From the NCBI GenBank assembly GCA_949987705.1, contig OX465281.1:171320516-171384515 (forward strand): a stretch of 64,000 bases of DNA, read 5' to 3'. Source of the stretch: Thereva unica. Lineage: Eukaryota; Arthropoda; Insecta; Diptera; Therevidae. Position 1 is the stretch's first letter. Every line of letters begins with the position of its first letter. This document shows positions 10,680 through 20,809 of the stretch, piece after piece. A program made the translations under genes and the position numbers. A model generated the notes under the pieces. It saw only the letters and a list, made by a program, of their open reading frames with translations, did no database searches and had not been told where the DNA came from.

Positions 10680-11007
10680 ATGAAAGATAAATTCAATTCG
10701 GCAAATGTTGTAGGTACATCGGCAATCGTTGAAGCGTACTTCAAAAATTTGAAGAACAAGGACCTGGCTAACTTTAATGGCCCCATTCGTGCTGACAAAT
10801 TTTTTGTTAAACACATGCGGTCAATTGAAGCTTTATGTAAATATGAAAAAGCTGCTGTTAAACGCGCGAATGCTGAACCGCTGCAGAACATCGTCAAGAA
10901 GCTGCGATCCCAAAAGGAAGATGAAATAACGACTGCGGAAGAAAAGCTATTGAAGAAAGAGCTCTTGACCACATTTGATGGAAACTGGACATTAAATAGC
11001 ACCGACG
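10680..11007 (+). pseudogene. USP-like protease gene, N-terminal part (interrupted)
   Basis: An open segment of 109 codons, Lys-rich and probably alpha-helical, running straight into a Transib insertion. Dropping the transposon and one CGACG copy keeps the frame into 13883, so this and the downstream segments were one gene. Its own domain is not recognisable. The frame is also open for a few codons upstream of the ATG, up to the retroelement edge, so the 5' end is probably missing. See the 13883-15130 entry for the identifying part. Confidence 0.55.
11003..11007. repeat. Transib target-site duplication, left copy
   Basis: CGACG, identical to 13878-13882. Confidence 0.9.
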
Positions 11008-11039
11008 CACAGTGGGCTAAAGAGCCAATTTAGCGCGCA
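11008..11039 (+). repeat. Transib left terminal inverted repeat
   Basis: Starts CACAGTG; an A-rich block (GCAAAAATT) begins 22 bases after the heptamer, resembling a 23-spacer recombination signal. The mate is at 13846-13877. Confidence 0.85.
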
Positions 11040-11299
11040 AAAATTCAAAAAAGTAATTGTCTTTTTTTTACAAAATAGAAGGTATTTTGAATTCTTCAAT
11101 ATCTGTAGTAAATGAAACTAATTTAAATTACCTTCAAATATGTTAAATTTTACATCGGGTAACCCGTCAAAGTTGAAGAATTAGAATTATTTGCTTTCTG
11201 TTGGTAAATTGCGCGTGAAGGTTTTGCTCCTTTTACAGTGTTTATTAGTAATTTATTTGTAATTTTTGGGTATTATTGTTTTAAATATTGTCATACGTT

Positions 11300-13542
11300 A
11301 TGGCTGGAACAAATAATGGTAAGATTTTATTATTATTGTACTGTCAGTACGTCAATAAAGTAAGCGCTGCATATTTTTCATGCATGTTTGGACATTTGAA
11401 GGGTTTTAAAAAATGTCACGCATTTGCACACTCTGTGTTTAACTGTTTTTAATAGCTTACCCTTCTATATTTCAAATAAATTTAAATTCAAGTGCTAGTA
11501 GGCGCTACAAATATTTTTTGCTAATTTTTTTCAGTTATTGCATTATCCTTGACTCATACGGAGCTATGTGAAAAATGGTTTAGTTTGAAGCATCTCAATA
11601 GGAACATAGTTTTAAATTACTTGGTAGACTACGCATTCATAAAAATAAATGTATCTCGGGAAAAACTTCATTCCAAAATAGAAAAATTTTTGAAAAACAT
11701 AGAAAAACGCTGGAAGCCCTGTAGAAGAAATAAACTTTTATTTTTATCCAAAAATAGTGAATGGTTGAAGTCCGTTATAGTCTTTGAAAAGGAAAAAGAG
11801 GTTGAAGAAATTCCAGGACCTTCTTGCAGAGTAGGTAGGCCGCAAAAATCATTTGCAGCATGTAAAAATAGAACAAAGCAAATGCGAGTCCAAAACTTAG
11901 TTGCTAAGACTAGTACACATGAACTAGTATTTGCTACGCAAGCTAGCCTAAGAAAGAGTGGTAACAGGGTCGCAGCTGAAGTAGTTGGAGAAGTGAGTAG
12001 GGTCAACTCACCTAAACGTGCCAAGGCTTATAAAAATGCTTATATCACTGCTAAGACTAACAAACTTCAACCAATTCCATTGACACCTGATGATGCAGTA
12101 TCTTTAATTGTGAGCACCATATCGAGTAAAGAAACTTATCTGGCTTATAGATCTGCAGCAAAAAGATGCAAATGTAATATATACCCTTCTTGGAGTAAGG
12201 TACTGCTGGCAAAACAGGCTTGCTATCCAGATTTAAATGCAATCACGGTTAGTGATATAGGAGCAGAGATTAATTTAGAGAATCTCTTACATCTTACAGC
12301 TAGTCGCATATGCCAGTTGCAATCTGAAGTAATTCGAAATTGTTCAAGTGACCAACTTACTTTAATATGTAAGTGGGGTATAGACGGCAGCTCTGGGCAG
12401 AGCAACTATAGGCAGCTGATGAAGAGTAATAATGATGATTCTTCGGTTTTAATTATATCTCTTGTGCCACTACAATTACGTGATTCAAAAGAATGTACTA
12501 CAATTCTGTGGCAGAACCCCGTACCTTCCTCTACACGGTTTTGCAGACCAATAAAATTCATATTTTGTAAAGAAACGCCAGAAGTCGTAGTTAAGGAAAC
12601 GGATAAAATACAAAGACAAATTGATAATTTACGTGATTTTATTTATGAAAATGAAAAATCTGTTAGCTTCAAGCTCGTATTGTCAATGGTTGATGGAAAA
12701 ATTTGTCATACATTAACTGGCACGAAATCAACCCTCAGTTGCTACATATGCAAAGCAACACCCAAAGAAATGAACAACCTAGAAAACATAAATACAAAAG
12801 CGCCTCTTATAGAAAACTATAGCTTTGGTTTATCCAGCTTACATTCTTGGATTCGCTTCTTTGAGTGTTGCCTTCATATTGGTTATAGAATTGAAATAAA
12901 ATGTTGGCAAGCAAGAAAAGAAGATAGAAACAAAATGATTGAAAGAAAGAATCTCATTATAGAGCGTTGCAGAAGGGAACTAGGTATCTTAGTTGATCAA
13001 CCTAAGCCCGGGTATGGTTCAACAAATACAGGAAATACGGCAAGGTTTTTTTTCAAAAATAGAGAAAAGGCATCTGAAATCACAGGCGTTGATATTGAAA
13101 TAATCAAAAGATTTCATATTATACTTCAAGCCATATCTAGTGGTTATGAAATTGATACCCAAAAATTTAAGCAATTCACAACTGAAACAGCTGAGAAGTT
13201 TGTGTCCCTCTACCCGTGGTACTACATGCCCACAAGCGTCCATAAGATACTAATTCATGGAGCGGAGATTATAAATCACGCCATCTTACCTATTGGTCAG
13301 CTAGGAGAAGAGGCGCAGGAGTCAAAAAATAAAGACTTTAAATTTGTAAGAGAGCACAGAACAAGGAAGAATAGCAGTAATAGTAATAGTCTTCTGATCC
13401 TATTATATCACAAATTTGGATTAAAGATAAGCGCAATAAACATAAATTGGCATTAGAACCGGAAGTTTTAGCTTTACTGAAAGCCTCTAGTATCGCTCAA
13501 GGTATTTCTTCGGAGGAGGCTAATAGTTCTGATAGTGAATAA
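11300..13542 (+). pseudogene. Transib transposase, two exons, C-terminal frameshift
   Basis: Exon 1 (11300-11318) encodes MAGTNN; GTAAG follows, and a pyrimidine-rich acceptor ends in CAG at 11534. Joining gives an uninterrupted frame from exon 2 (11535) to 13456. The DDE residues of Transib/RAG1-like transposases are visible at nucleotide positions: Asp in GIDGSSGQ (12383), Asp in SMVDGKICHTLTGTKS (12692), and Glu in GQLGEEAQESKNKDF (13307 or 13310). CYICKATP after the second Asp is the usual zinc pair. Near 13390-13400 the frame must shift (-1) to reach the expected tail, starting DPIISQIW and ending at TAA 13540-13542; the unshifted frame stops at 13456. Family call is firm; activity is unlikely without the tail. 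Confidence 0.88.
11319..11534 (+). other. Intron in the Transib transposase gene
   Basis: Donor GTAAGA directly after ATGGCTGGAACAAATAATG; acceptor TTTTTTTCAG. Splicing gives a proper ATG start, whereas exon 2 has no nearby in-frame ATG. Confidence 0.7.
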
Positions 13543-13845
13543 GTTGTTTTTGTAAACGTATGACAAGAGAGCCATACATTGACGATCAAAATGTACTTAT
13601 TATTTATGTTTTTTTTTGGTTGAAAGGAACCATAATCATAAAGTTTATTTTATAAATGTTCAGTTCTATTTTTATAATTTAGTCAATAAAACTATGGACC
13701 TTAATTTTGCTATATTTGTATTGTTAAAGTATTATATTATGGATTTGTGCTCGTATTGGCACTAAAATGTAATTTTTATTAAAATTTCCTCAATTGCACC
13801 AAAAAAATAACCATCAACTAAAAATTACTTTTAACAAATAATTTC

Positions 13846-13882
13846 TGCGCGCTAAATCGGCGCTCTAGCCCACTGTGCGACG
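13846..13882 (-). repeat. Transib right terminal inverted repeat plus CGACG duplication
   Basis: Inverted copy of the left end, finishing CCCACTGTG at 13877, followed by CGACG (13878-13882). Confidence 0.9.
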
Positions 13883-15130
13883 TGGAAAAAACTGAACTGG
13901 ACAGTACCGATTTCAATTGCGACTTAGTGAGCAGCTTGGAAGAAAATGCATTGGACAACACGGATCCAGAACGAAATGAACATCTTTTCGAAGAAGAAAA
14001 TTGAAAGGGCCAAAATGAATCCAAAAAGATCATTGTGCATGAAAAAATGCTTCGGGGTCCGTTAAAAGAAGAGAAGAAAACCAATCCAGAAATTACGAGA
14101 AAACGCCAATCGTCTGGTATCAAGGAAGACATTCACAGAATACCACTAAAAGTCATAGAGAACTCAAATCACAACACTAATACTATTCAAAACATGCACC
14201 CAGAAATTCCGAAGCAAAAATCACGGGGAAAGTACTTGACGGCTTGTTCGGAAATTGAAATAATTCATAACCGTCCATTGCCGCGTCAGAAAAATGCGAT
14301 TCTGCGCAATGGAATATGTCTTGGACCCATAAAAATGGGTAATCGACTGCTGCAGTTAAAAAACACATGTCCATTCGACACGGTTGTGGAAATTTTGACA
14401 ACAGCATACATCGACAATGAAAAGTACAAAAATTACGTTGATAGCTTCTAGGAAAACGATCTGACCTTGTCTCTATTGAGAAACTATGCAAAAAACGGAA
14501 TGTGTATGCTGAGAGGGGATGCATATTAGATAGGCTCTACAAAGAACAGAACAACGTTATAGATTGCGCTGCCAATATAACGTCATTAATCGGACGCTTA
14601 TTTATTGATATGCCCAGCGTGACGAAGACTACCAACTGCACCAAATGCAATGCTACAACTACAACAGAAATATCGATAGACGTTGATCCACAAGAAATTC
14701 TGACAAAAGGATTTTCCAAAGGATTTCCGCGATTTCTTGAGGGATATTTCACCGACAAAACGACGACATGCACAACTTGTGAAGATAAATGCAAAATAAA
14801 TATCCAACCCGGCAACAATGTCATTTTTGATCTTGAATTTGCGTTGACAAAATTGTTTCATATCCAATTCCATCCAGAAGCAAAAGATTTCATCACTTTA
14901 GCGGAGGTACCAAAAACTGTCATTTTGAAAGGAAAGAAGTACATTTTGAACGGGATCGCTGTATTTAAAGAAACACCTGCCGGAAACACCATAGGTCATT
15001 ACTTAGCCTAATGTCGCCGAGTGACCAATTCTTGGGAAATTCATGATGATTTGTACAAAGAGCTACAGAAACTGCAACACTGGGAGAATAAAAAGGTTAA
15101 GGCGTCTACCATCATTTACACCAGGGTTGC
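13883..15130 (+). pseudogene. USP-like (C19-type) cysteine protease gene, degraded
   Basis: Continues the frame of 10680-11007. A TGA (14002-14004), a TAG (14449-14451), a frameshift near 14500 and a TAA (15009-15011) break it, yet one protein path is readable. LLQLKNTCPFDTVVEIL resembles the USP Cys box. Two Cys pairs (CTKC, CTTCEDKC) lie in the middle, as in the zinc-bearing fingers of USPs. GHYLA followed by CRRVTNSWEIHDD resembles the His/Asp box. The arrangement suggests a ubiquitin-hydrolase-type fold. Whether it was a host gene or cargo of a mobile element cannot be told from this copy. Alternative: an uncharacterised insect repeat-associated protein. Confidence 0.55.
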
Positions 15131-15589
15131 ATGAATAAAGTACATAACTGATTCACTAACGAATCAGATCCAAAATCGTATTATGTATGCAGATTAGGGT
15201 GGAATGAATATGGTTTTTTTTTAATTTTTTTTATGTTTTGTTTTGTAATAGTGGGGAAAAGTTGCCTTTTAAGTTCAAAAGGAAGAAAAAATTTTTTGTT
15301 GCTATACTACAACATCTTGAGGTGCCGCAAAGAGCTTAAGTTTGTAAAAAAGTTTTAAAAATTGAAAAAAACATATACTATGTACCTTGATGAATTATTT
15401 TTTATTATTTTTTTATCCAATAATGTATATTTTATTTGATTAGAGCACACTTAAAAACGTATCATAATACACTTATAAAAGACATAGAAAGTTCCTTTTT
15501 TATAATTTAAAAAACTCTTAATCATTAAAAATGCTATAGCTGCAAAATGTTTGTTTCTACTTAACACATTAAACTATTTTTTTGTATCA
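15131..15589. other. AT-rich gap without genes
   Basis: Strongly AT-rich; no ORF, no inverted or tandem repeat that I can support. Probably the 3' flank of the degraded USP-like gene. Confidence 0.5.
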
Positions 15590-16125
15590 AATTATGGCAA
15601 GTTCTTACGTGAGTCAATTTTTGGTCTTATATATCCTTCTCTTGCAATTGAACCACAGACATTTTGAGCCGATTCGGTGACCAGTTTCACAACTCGTTCC
15701 ACTGCTTGCGTGTGACAAGGAAGCCGGGGAAAGTCGATATGCGGGACCGCTTTACTATTTGGTTGAGCTTGAGATGTCTTCCGTATAAAATCTTTGAGAG
15801 AGTCACTGGAAACATATGTAGTTTACTAAGGCGGGTTCAGTTAGGTCATTTTCAGACCATGAGATCATGTCGATGTAATCCTTTGCATCAAAGTTTATCT
15901 GTGGAACTTTAAACTTCCTGACTCCTCCTCTACTTTTTGTTCTTGCTTTTAAAACACCTCGTATACCAAGTTCTATTACATTTTTCCGCTCATCACATAG
16001 CATGGACAGAAGGAGATTTTCGGCAGCAGCAAAGTAGCCATTTCTTTGAATAACGGGGTCTCTAACGTTCTTACAATCATCAGAGAGATAATAGAGCGTT
16101 AATATGAGATAAGCTGAAATAGATG
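15590..16125 (-). pseudogene. 3' fragment of an uncharacterised arthropod gene family
   Basis: On the minus strand one path reads DDCKNVRDPVIQRNGYF, then a segment ending in ALVNYICFQ. After a one-base shift it reads PHIDFPRLPCHTQAVERVVK and SAQNVCGSIAREGYIRPKI. I recognise this pattern, with a conserved LPCHTQAVER block, from recurring uncharacterised insect ORFs but cannot assign a function. At least one frameshift (around 15800) separates the two halves. The upstream part is missing; the MITE at 16130 lies immediately beside it. Confidence 0.45.
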
Positions 16126-16129
16126 TTTA

Positions 16130-16389
16130 GGGCCTGTGCGAGTAGTAACTAAATTGATGACTAAACTAAATTTTGCAGTTTTTGTCGTTAATGTAGGGAA
16201 TTGCTGTGTGAATTCTTTTGATGACTAAATTCAACTGCCATATGACGACCAGGTATTCGAATGTTGTTATTATTTTCAAACAAATTCAAATTCAATTTAG
16301 TCAACTGTCAAAAAATTTAGTCTGCTCGCCAAAAGACTAAATACTGTATTATCGACACTAAATTTTAGTCATAGTATTCGCACAGGCCC
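16130..16389. mobile_element. PIF/Harbinger-like MITE with TTA target duplication
   Basis: 260 bp with inverted termini GGGCCTGTGCGAGTA / TATTCGCACAGGCCC, flanked by TTA on both sides (16127-16129 and 16390-16392). A three-base TTA duplication and GGGCCTGT-type ends fit PIF/Harbinger MITEs. The interior repeats the word ACTAAAT and has no ORF. Confidence 0.8.
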
Positions 16390-16392
16390 TTA

Positions 16393-16690
16393 TGGCTGGT
16401 TTACACGTATTAAGTAGTCAAGTATTTAACTAAATTTTAACTTAATTTTAAGTGACTTAATGCATGTAAACATTGAATTTAGTAATAAGTTGCAAGTTAA
16501 AATTTAGGGGGTAAGTAAGCAAGTAGAATAGAATTTTTTCTATTTTTCGGTTTAGTAGGTGGGTTTAGTGATTCATTTTAGTTAGATGCATAAATTTGTT
16601 TGAATAGCGTCGCGTTCGTGTAAGTGAATATTTTATTTTGAAAATGTCGAAGTGGTCAGAAGACACTACGATGCAGTTCGTTGAAATTTG
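16393..16690 (+). pseudogene. Possible 5' end of a MADF-domain gene, cut off by a repeat
   Basis: After about 250 bp of AT-rich, promoter-like sequence containing a TGGTTTACACGTA motif, ATG at 16643 opens MSKWSEDTTMQFVEI and stops at the edge of the repeat starting near 16688. This start resembles MADF/Myb-like proteins, some of which are the accessory gene of Harbinger elements. With only 15 residues the call is weak. Confidence 0.3.
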
Positions 16691-17090
16691 AAAAAACTTT
16701 TTTTGTAATACTGAAAAGAAAAACTTCTTGGCGCGAAATCGAAGATTTTTATTAACACATGATATCATCGTTGCACCGAAGTTTTTCTTTTCAGTATTAC
16801 AAAAAAAGTTTTTTTTCAAATTTTACGCTTTCGACATGGTTTTCTGTAGATTTTGGCATGCTGAAAACGATCCCGTTGTCCGATTTGCCCTATTATTCCA
16901 TAGTTTTGAGATATTTAACGCGCAAAAGTGCAAAAACACGCTTTTTGGCACTTTTAGGTTAGGATTGCTCAAAATCCTGACGTGATAGGGCAATTTGGCC
17001 AACGGATTCGGATTCAGCGCGAAAAAATACTTAGGATACAACTATTAAATTGGAAAGGAAAAAAATGACCCGTTTTTTGCAGACCAGTGT
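16685..17090 (+). repeat. ~400-bp dispersed repeat with internal hairpin, copy 1
   Basis: Begins GAAAAAACTTTTTTTGTAA and ends TTTTGCAGACCAGTG. The first ~140 bp fold back: about 40 bp ending near 16728 recur inverted at about 16785-16825. A second copy in the same orientation lies at 59575-59975, so it is not part of the large inverted repeat. No coding capacity that I trust. Confidence 0.75.
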
Positions 17091-17092
17091 AA

Positions 17093-17600
17093 TTTTTCGC
17101 GGTCGTTCTTCAGTGAAATTCGATAATGACGAGCGGTCAAACGTTTAAAACGTTTGACCACCTTCGCCAAGGCGTTAGAAACGTAATTTGACGTTTGACC
17201 ACCTCTCAAAATGCGTAAAAAAAATTTTACAATTTCAAGAGAGACGCATCACGAAGTTAGATCATTTTTCGCGGTTGTTCTAGTGAAATTTGATAATGAC
17301 GAGTGGTCAAACGCTGAAAACGTTTGACCACCTTCGCAAAGGCGTTAGAAATGTAATTTGACGTTTGACCACCTCTCAAAATGCGCAAAAATTTTTTTTT
17401 TACAATTTCAAAAGAGACGCATCACGAAGTTAGATCATTTTTCGCGGTTGTTCTAGTGAAATTTGATAATGACGAGTGGTTAAACGCTGAAAACGTTTGA
17501 CCACCTTCGCAAAGGCGTTAGAAACGTAATTTGACGTTTGACCACCTCTGAAAACGCGTCAAAAAAATTTTAAACAATTTCAAATGAGACATTCAAGTTA
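17093..17600 (+). repeat. ~173-bp tandem repeat, nearly three copies
   Basis: Units begin at TTTTTCGCGG, positions 17093, 17265 and 17438. Each contains two GTTTGACCACC words, inverted and direct (GTCAAACG...CGTTTGACC). Slight divergence, no ORF. Confidence 0.85.
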
Positions 17601-17850
17601 ATTATACAAAATTTTAGAGAACGGCGCGCGCTTAAAATTTTGGAGAAACTGCTCGATGCATTTCGAATTCTTTCGCAGGTGACTAATACATTAATTTATT
17701 TTTTTTTTTTTTGTAAAATTGGAGGGTGGTCAACCGACATATTTTGGTGGTCAATAATGGTCAAAAAGTGGTCAATCCTTTTCCGATTTAAAATGATCGA
17801 AATATCAAACTCGGGGGGCTAGCGTGAAGTTAGCCCCCCAAAGTTGTTTT
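17601..17850. other. GGTCAA-rich spacer
   Basis: Contains a poly-T run near 17700 and repeated TGGTCAA words with a GGGGGGCTA...TAGCCCCCC hairpin near 17815-17840. No gene seen. Confidence 0.5.
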
Positions 17851-18337
17851 GATTGTTTCTCGAAAATGGCGGGTGGTCAAACGAAAGTTAATGGTGGTCA
17901 ATAATGGTCAAAAAATGGTCAATCGATTCCCCCAGTACAAATTTGAAATTCGCAATTCGGGGGGCCAACTTCACACAGCTGTCACGGCGTTTTAAAAAAT
18001 CTATACCAAATATATTTTTGAAAAATGGTGGGGGTAGACCTCAACCAAAATATATAGCTCGGTAAATTCCTGATCCAATAAGCCCAAGATCATTATCCTA
18101 CTACAATTATTTCGGAAGTTATAGCGGTTTATTTGAAAGTGTTTTTAAAAAAAAATTCTTATTTAGTAAAAATCTAATTTTGAAAAGTAGGGGGGTACAC
18201 TTCATCCAAAATATATAGTTTCTTCGCGAAAAATTCTTAAAATAACACGAATTTTAAGATTTTCGCTGAAAAGGACCATGATACCACCAAAATATGTCTT
18301 TGCGAACTAATTGACCCACCCTAATATATACACATAT
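17851..18337. other. Outer part of the left arm, gene-free
   Basis: AT-rich with TGGTCAA words and one GGGGGG run. The counterpart is 59025-59511. Nothing coding seen. Confidence 0.5.
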
Positions 18338-19790
18338 ATGTCGGAATGTGATCAATTTGGTTTAGGCTATCTTTATTTAATTGGTGGTTTTCCATTACGA
18401 CGTACGCGGTGATCCCAGATCTGACGCAGCCATCCTTCTCAGACAAGAATCTAAAAATTAAAGAATCCTTCCCTTGTTTTTCTCATTGTCTAGTTTTACC
18501 CAAATTACTTTGCTATTATTTTATTAAACTACTTTGCCAGCATTTAATTAAATAATAATCCTTTCCCAATTGCTACGCCATCTCTGATTTCACCCAGGAA
18601 GGATCTCCCTGGCGTTTCTAATTACATCTATTTCGGCGATTCTCGCTATGTCCCTGCTATACGACACGGCTATTCTGATGCGTCACTCGTCCTCGTCTGA
18701 CTCATCCTATAAAAGAACGAGGAACATCCGCTCCACTCGGCCACTCCTCGCCAGATCAAATTAATTTAATACCTCATAAAAACAGCACAGAAACATCTTA
18801 AATTTTATTATAACATGAAAAAACACAATTATTAAAATTGCTACAACATCAAACTAGATTTAAGAACAAAGTAATTAACTTTCCTGAACAAGAGTCATAC
18901 AATAGAATACGGCATTAAATTGCATGTTTATAGAATAATATCAGAATCATAACTCGGATTGAATGCTGTATTCATTGCGCTCTAATTCTTTATCACGTAC
19001 TGTATGCAGTGAAAGAAAACCATAGTGCTCCAAAGCAGCCCTCCTTGTCACATAAGGTATAGTGGTAGAAAACCAACATTCCATCCTCTACCATATAGTC
19101 TTTACCGCCAACCCAGGCGATAGAACACACTCAGCACTTAAAAAATGCTCTTTACCACCTACTCATAGGTGATAGGATTCCAATAACCAGTGCTTCAAAT
19201 CACTCTTTACCGCCATCAACAGACGATAGAAAACTAACAGCACTTTTAAACAGTACTCTTTACCACTTAATTTAGGTGACAGGATACATCTAAAACATAT
19301 AGCGAAATCAGCACTATTCAAACCTATTCATGAATCCAATTTACAAACTAATTACGGCAAGATATTCTAAATTCTATTTGTTACCTGTCTCGTCTGTCAT
19401 CTCATGAGGAACATGTCCCTCAGGCATTTTACGTAGTCGGTCATGGGCGTATTTGTAAGTATTCTTGCAATTAAGAGCCTTCAGCATATATCTGTCTCCC
19501 TCTAGAACCTGAACAATTCTAAACAGTCCCTTGTATTTTTGGTCTAGTTTTGTCTGATTTCGTTCTTCATTTTATAGCAATACAAACTCTCCAACACAAA
19601 ATTTATTTAGCCTTGCTTTGCTACTGTCAAATCTATCCTTATCGTAGACGGAGTTCTTTTCAATATTACTAACAGCTTGACTACGTGCGTCAGTCAAGTC
19701 AACATCACTGTTTTCGTCATTAGCCGACATTAAATCCAAAGGTCTCGCAACTTTACCTATCAATAATTCAAGAGGACTGAACTTGGTGAC
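18338..19790 (-). mobile_element. 3' end of an old Ty3/gypsy element (left arm)
   Basis: Continues, on the minus strand, the gypsy element at 31410-34700 after the hAT-like insertion. It holds the integrase C-terminus (19374-19790), a region of imperfect ~60-bp repeats built around GGTAAAGAGTGCT (about 19070-19270), and what is probably the 3' LTR, ending at TGTCGGAATG (18338, the minus-strand terminus CATTCCGACA). The LTR start was not located. Confidence 0.6.
19374..19790 (-). pseudogene. pol: Gypsy integrase C-terminal fragment
   Basis: Minus strand. It starts at the hAT-like end with FSPLELLIGKVARPL, a standard Ty3/gypsy integrase motif, and passes through KYKGLFRIVQVLEGDRY, a GPY/F-like module, to TAG at 19374. 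A TAA lies where LLxNEERNQ is expected (about 19572). The same TAA is present in the other arm, so it predates the duplication. Confidence 0.75.
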
Positions 19791-20704
19791 CAGTGTTGGG
19801 CAAAATTTAATCTGATTGATGATTAATGATTGCGACTAAAAGCTGTAGTCTGTAATCATGATTAGAGATTGATACATTTAATCAGAGAAGTAATCATTTT
19901 AGGTGATTGATGATTGATCAATTTCAACCGCAATCATGATTAAATGATTAAAATTTTAGATTAAAAATGATTTTTTTTGGAGATGTTAAGTTTTAACGTT
20001 GGATTTCTATTCTTTAAATCGTTTAATCGGCCCAGAATTTTTACATTTAAGTATGTACTGTAATTTTAAAATTATCTTTTATATTTTATTAGTTAATTTT
20101 AAAAAGCATGTTTATAGTTTTTGATGTGAAAACTTTTTAGGCACGTTGGGCAATTTTCCGTCACGGTCATTTTTTATGCGTACCGTGGGAAAAATTTTCC
20201 TTTTGGGGATTTCAGTTTTTATTGTATGAGTTAGTACTATGTACTACGTAATATATACTATGTTTTATGTACTAAGTGTGTACTATGTATTAGGTACTAT
20301 GTACTGGGACTATGAACTGTGCGCTATGATTATGAACTATGTATTATGCAGTATGTACTACGTACTGTGTACTATAAACTATGTATTATCTACTATGTAC
20401 TATGTACAAGGTATTGTGTACTATGTATTATGTACTAGGTATTATGAATATATAGTACATAGCTCTGTTGTATTTTGTACTAAGTAGTAGATGGTATGAT
20501 TAGGTACCATATACTCTGAGCTATGTTTTATGTACTATTTATTATGTACTATGTACTAGGCATATGTACTATGTATTATCTATACACGGTATATTATGTA
20601 TTACGTATTACGTACTAAATATTATGTACTATGCACCATAAATTATATACCATGTACTACGCACTATGTATATTGCTATGAACTATGTATTATGTACTAT
20701 GTAT
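19791..20704 (+). mobile_element. hAT-like element end 'A' plus TACTATGTA-rich filler
   Basis: Starts CAGTGTTGGGCA, a hAT-type terminus, followed by many AATCATGATT palindromes (subterminal motifs). The end lies inside the gypsy integrase. The matching right end of this sub-element is missing; a second hAT-like element begins at 20705. From about 20226 the sequence is simple-repeat-like. No transposase. Confidence 0.6.
20226..20704 (+). repeat. Degenerate TACTATGTA-type simple repeat
   Basis: About 480 bp made of variants of TACTATGTAC and TATTATGTAC. The inverted copy is at 46962-47445. The ORF that runs through it is a by-product of the repeat. Confidence 0.85.
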
Positions 20705-20809
20705 CGGTGTTGGGCACAATCAACTAATTTTTTAATCAGGCCAATAATCATGATTAAAACCAATAATGATTGAGGATTAATGATTATGAAATCTATTCTA
20801 AACCTGGAT

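Larger units (their letters stand above)
11008..13877 (+). mobile_element. Transib-superfamily DNA transposon
   Basis: A 2870-bp element with 32-bp terminal inverted repeats differing at about three positions. They begin CACAGTGGGCTA and end in GCGCGCA. It is flanked by a perfect 5-bp GC-rich target-site duplication, CGACG, at 11003-11007 and 13878-13882. Both traits are Transib hallmarks. It carries a transposase with a 5' intron. The terminal CACAGTG equals the V(D)J recombination-signal heptamer, consistent with the accepted descent of RAG1 from Transib. Only a frameshift near the end of the transposase gene visibly disables it. Confidence 0.9.

Noticed and set aside
17093..17600. CRISPR-like array
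   Set aside because: Units of ~173 bp repeat in full with no distinct spacers, in a eukaryotic transposon context.
20239..20487. Tyr/Val/Leu-rich ORF
   Set aside because: By-product of the TACTATGTA-type repeat.
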